Origin: Nymphaea colorata
Lineage: Eukaryota; Streptophyta; Magnoliopsida; Nymphaeales; Nymphaeaceae
DNA: 64,000 nt
Direction: 5' to 3'
Assembly: GCF_008831285.2 (NCBI RefSeq)
Contig: NC_045138.2
Span: forward strand, 15,967,934 to 16,031,933
Below are positions 60,999 to 64,000 of the stretch, in pieces (within the stretch, counting starts at the first letter, position 1; each line of letters begins with the position of its first letter). The position numbers and the translations under genes are program-made. The notes beneath the pieces were generated by a model. That model was not told where the DNA came from and searched no databases. It worked only from the letters and a program-made list of their open reading frames with translations.

Positions 60999-63059
60999 AT
61001 GAAGGGCGTTGTCAGAAGCGGCCACCTTCACTCTGCGGCATCGAGGCTCCTTTCTTCTTCTTCTTCAATTGCTGCTGATTCCGCTACCAACTTCGCCTCA
61101 GGAGTTCCACCTTTGTTTCCTGCATCTTTTTATCACCGGCACCCGTTGGAAGTCCAGAAGCTGCAACGCGCCATTGAGTGCTGCTGCCAATCCGGCAGGA
61201 TTGATGACGCCTTCTCCATTTTTAGGCATATGGTCGGGTTAAACATCAGCCCATCCGTTTCCTCTTTCAATGTCTTGTTGTCCGCTTTTAACAAGGTTGG
61301 TCGGTTCGCTGCCACTCTCCCTCTTTACAACCTCATGTACAAGTCCGGGGTTCCTCCTGACGTCGCCACCATCAATATATTGATCAATTGTTACTCTGAA
61401 ACCGATAGAAGCGACGTCGCTTTCGAGGTCTTCAACGAGTTTAGAGATCAAAAATTAGCCCCAAACATTGTTACTTTCAATACCCTTTTGAAGGGTCTGT
61501 GTAAGGAAAAGAGACTGGTCGATGCCATTCAATTTCATCACGACATGGCCGAGAAGAAACGGCCTCCCCCTAACGAAAGGACGTACTCTATTCTCGTCAA
61601 TTTTCTTTGTAGTTTATCGAAATCGCTACATTGTCTGGGTTTGATCTCTGAGATGTTGAAATTGGGGTTGGAGCCCACGGAGTCCATGTATAACACAGTC
61701 TTAGCAGGGTTGTGCAAGGAGAGAAGGATCGGCGCGGCTCTATCACTTCACACCTCCATGAGTAAGGTCAGGAAGAAGGCCAACTTGGTCACTTACACTG
61801 CGCTAATCGACAGACTGTGTAAGGTGGGGATGCTGAAAGAAGCTAAGTTGTTATTTATTGAAATGTCGAACAATGGATTCTCACCCAATATTGTTACTTA
61901 CACTGCATTGATTTGTGGTTTTTGCACGGAAGGTCTGTGGCGGGAAGCCGCGATTGCATTGAATGAGATGATCTCTCATGGGATTAGGCCAAATCTTGTA
62001 ACATATACTGGAGTCATGGGTAGTCTCTGCAAACATGGCAAGTTTCAGGATGCACTCGACGTGTTCGATGGAACGGTTCAGCTTGGACTAGACCCGGGCT
62101 TAACCACTTACGCTACGATGATCCATGGGCTCTGCAAGGGTGGAAGAATGGATGCTGCTATCGGCCTCCGTCGTCAGATGGAGGTGAATGGTCTTGGGAT
62201 TAATTTGGCAATTTACAATTCGCTGATTTATGGGTTTTGCAAGATTGGAAAGATGGATGAAGCCATGAAAGTTTTTCAAGAAATCAAGGAAAAAGGTTCT
62301 AGACCTGATACCATTACTTACAACGTATTGATGGATGGGTTTTGCAAGGCTGGGCATATTGGTACTGCCAGAAGTCTTTACCTTGATATGAAAGAAGAGG
62401 GTCAGAATCCTAACCTAATTAGCTATAACACGTTGATGGATGGTTTAAGTCGTGAGTATAATCTTGATCAGGTTCTTAATTTGTTCAGAGAAATTAATGA
62501 TTCGAGTCAAGTGGATATTATAACTTACAACATACTCATAAATAAGATCTGCAAGGAAGATGAGGTAGTAGAGCCAAAGAAAATTGTAAATGAATTGTCT
62601 GAGAAAGGAATTGAGGCTGATGTTGTGACTTATTCAACACTGATAAATGGGCTTTGTGAAAATGGGAGGCTGCTTGAGGCCATGGACCTGCTGGGCCAGA
62701 TGACGGAAAGTGGTCTTTGTCCAAATGTAATAACTTACAATAGCATCATGAAAGGGTTTTGTTTAATAGGACAGGTCGACAAAGCTGTTGAGATGCTTCA
62801 TGTAATGATTGCTAATCACATAATTCCATCTGCCAATACATTGTGTCTTTTCCGGGAATATGTTCATGGTTTACCTCACCATCAGGAGACCATGGAATTA
62901 CTTGAAACGGTCATACTGAAGCAAGATAAATGCTGTGATGACTCGTATATGGAACTTCTGGATGTTGTTGGTCAGCAATTAGTTCTCCCTTCTAAAGCAT
63001 CATCCCATGAATGTGCAGCAGCAAAGGCAAGTAAATTATGTGAATCTTCGGGTTCATAG
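60999..63059 (+). CDS. P-class pentatricopeptide repeat protein, organellar
   Basis: Intronless, 686 residues. The N-terminus (VVRSGHLHSAASRLLSSSSS) is basic and Ser-rich with no acidic residue in the first 25, typical of a mitochondrial presequence; plastid import cannot be excluded. From about residue 50 to 640 there are 15 complete 35-residue P-type repeats plus partial ones at both ends, with hallmark lines such as NIVTFNTLLKGLCKEKRLVDA, NLVTYTALIDRLCKVGMLKEA and DTITYNVLMDGFCKAGHIGTA. There is no E, E+, DYW or SMR domain; the last 45 residues are not repeat-like. P-class proteins bind organellar RNA and act in processing, stability, splicing or translation. The repeat consensus resembles the fertility-restorer-like clade, but I cannot assign orthology or target. 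Start: first Met of the frame, directly before the presequence. Confidence 0.93.
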   Translation: MKGVVRSGHLHSAASRLLSSSSSIAADSATNFASGVPPLFPASFYHRHPLEVQKLQRAIECCCQSGRIDDAFSIFRHMVGLNISPSVSSFNVLLSAFNKVGRFAATLPLYNLMYKSGVPPDVATINILINCYSETDRSDVAFEVFNEFRDQKLAPNIVTFNTLLKGLCKEKRLVDAIQFHHDMAEKKRPPPNERTYSILVNFLCSLSKSLHCLGLISEMLKLGLEPTESMYNTVLAGLCKERRIGAALSLHTSMSKVRKKANLVTYTALIDRLCKVGMLKEAKLLFIEMSNNGFSPNIVTYTALICGFCTEGLWREAAIALNEMISHGIRPNLVTYTGVMGSLCKHGKFQDALDVFDGTVQLGLDPGLTTYATMIHGLCKGGRMDAAIGLRRQMEVNGLGINLAIYNSLIYGFCKIGKMDEAMKVFQEIKEKGSRPDTITYNVLMDGFCKAGHIGTARSLYLDMKEEGQNPNLISYNTLMDGLSREYNLDQVLNLFREINDSSQVDIITYNILINKICKEDEVVEPKKIVNELSEKGIEADVVTYSTLINGLCENGRLLEAMDLLGQMTESGLCPNVITYNSIMKGFCLIGQVDKAVEMLHVMIANHIIPSANTLCLFREYVHGLPHHQETMELLETVILKQDKCCDDSYMELLDVVGQQLVLPSKASSHECAAAKASKLCESSGS

Positions 63060-64000
63060 TTATAGAATGGGTTAATGAAGGTTCAGAACCATTTGTACCT
63101 ATACATGTATATATATCTGTCAGGTACCATTCTTTTGTGTATATTCTGTATATCATATTACGTTATCAATGAATTAATGTCGGATTTTTTTTTGGTTCAT
63201 CCAGTTGCCTTCCAGGATAATTTTCTTGTTTCTGGCAGGAGATATTGTGTGTACACAGTTTCATATGTCCTGCCTTTGATTGGCCAAGCCTATGCTGAGA
63301 CTTCAGGCCTATTTTCTGTTCGAAGATAGCGCCTTTATGCAGCAGGGTTGTACTTCTTAGTGGGGTACTATTACCATATTTTTGCTGCTTGGATGTGTAA
63401 ATATATGATTTTCCATCGTACTCTTCTTACAATTCCAACTTTTTCGTGGCCTAACCCTCTCAGTTATGTTTTATAAACTATTTTTTCAAGAAGATACAGA
63501 TCAACTCTTAATCATTATTAATACACGAGAGGACTAATGGTACCGTTAACCAGACTTACAGTCTTGCAAGCAAATTGCCTTGCATGTTTCATCTAAAATT
63601 TTGCCTGGCACTGGTCCTTGGTTGGATTTCTTCACTTCCTTAAGCAATAAATAAGGTCTTTGTAAGTCCTGAAAAAAAATTCCGCTCCTAAGACACGCTT
63701 TACCTCAGCCTACCCCAGCCCCAAGCCTATCTTGACTAAACCAACCCACCTATAGAGCCAACCGCACCTAGCCCACCCAAGCCTCAGCTAGGACTAGGTT
63801 CAGCCGGCTACGCTAGTCATCTCGCTAGCTTTCCCCGGCCGTCTTCCTCGGCCTTCCTCTCTACCGTCGGCTATTTTCCGACGTACGTGGCCTAGCCACA
63901 CTCGAAGGCAGGCAGGTAGACCGAGTATAACGAGTCTCAAACATAGTTCAGTGCATGTTGTAAGAATGTTGTTTCTCTTTGACAGTAGGACAAGTGTAGA
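63060..64000. other. PPR downstream region to window edge
   Basis: The 3' UTR of the PPR gene is followed by AT-rich DNA. After about 63685 composition shifts abruptly to C-rich sequence with recurring CCTA/CCCA/AGCC words (CAGCCTACCCCAGCCCC). This looks like the edge of a repeat or transposable element cut by the window; no coding frame was seen. Confidence 0.5.

Noticed and set aside
1-64000. CRISPR arrays, operons, rRNA genes or a prokaryotic defence system
   Set aside because: All recognised genes are plant nuclear genes with spliceosomal introns or plant PPR genes; repeats are microsatellites, tandem duplications and transposable-element remnants.

Overview
The window is a stretch of nuclear chromosome from a flowering plant. 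Genes are split by AT-rich GT-AG introns, a protein carries a chloroplast transit peptide in front of an m-type thioredoxin, and there are DYW and P-class PPR genes, plant-type PDS5 and ASHH3 homologues, abundant microsatellites and old retrotransposon remnants. I cannot name the species from sequence alone.

Layout, left to right: (1) BCD1, a zinc-finger HIT box C/D snoRNP assembly factor, minus strand, five exons, 877-4744. (2) A gene-poor stretch with a 56-bp tandem duplication. (3) A single-exon chloroplast J-domain protein, plus strand, 9384-9809, with an out-of-frame upstream ORF overlapping its start. (4) A two-exon chloroplast m-type thioredoxin, minus strand, 11178-13602. (5) An unresolved stretch with one unassigned minus-strand ORF. 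(6) An ASHH3/ASHH4-type SET-domain histone methyltransferase, minus strand, eleven exons, 18058-24924, with a probable 5'-UTR exon near 27.2 kb. (7) An intronless DYW2-like PLS/DYW PPR protein, minus strand, 30814-32322. (8) A TRIM-like mini-retroelement at 33049-33483 in the divergent spacer between DYW2 and PDS5. (9) A 31-exon PDS5 cohesin cofactor gene, plus strand, 35111-59178, whose conceptual splice gives 1,445 codons without a frame break. Its introns hold a long-TIR DNA transposon (43185-44424) and a Copia-like solo LTR with intact 5-bp target duplications (49569-50065). (10) An intronless 686-residue P-class PPR protein, plus strand, 60999-63059.

The genes do not form one pathway, as is normal for a plant chromosome. 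Two sub-themes do recur: chromatin (SET methyltransferase and PDS5, both ending in the same Tudor-like module) and organelle functions (DYW2, P-class PPR, thioredoxin m, chloroplast J protein). The most striking result is that the SET gene and PDS5 carry their Tudor module on exons with the same 52-nt middle exon and the same intron phases (2 then 0). In PDS5 the expected aromatic residues of the module are partly lost, while in the SET protein they are kept.

All exon boundaries were read by eye from GT/AG signals, reading phase and remembered family alignments. No alignment or transcript data were available.
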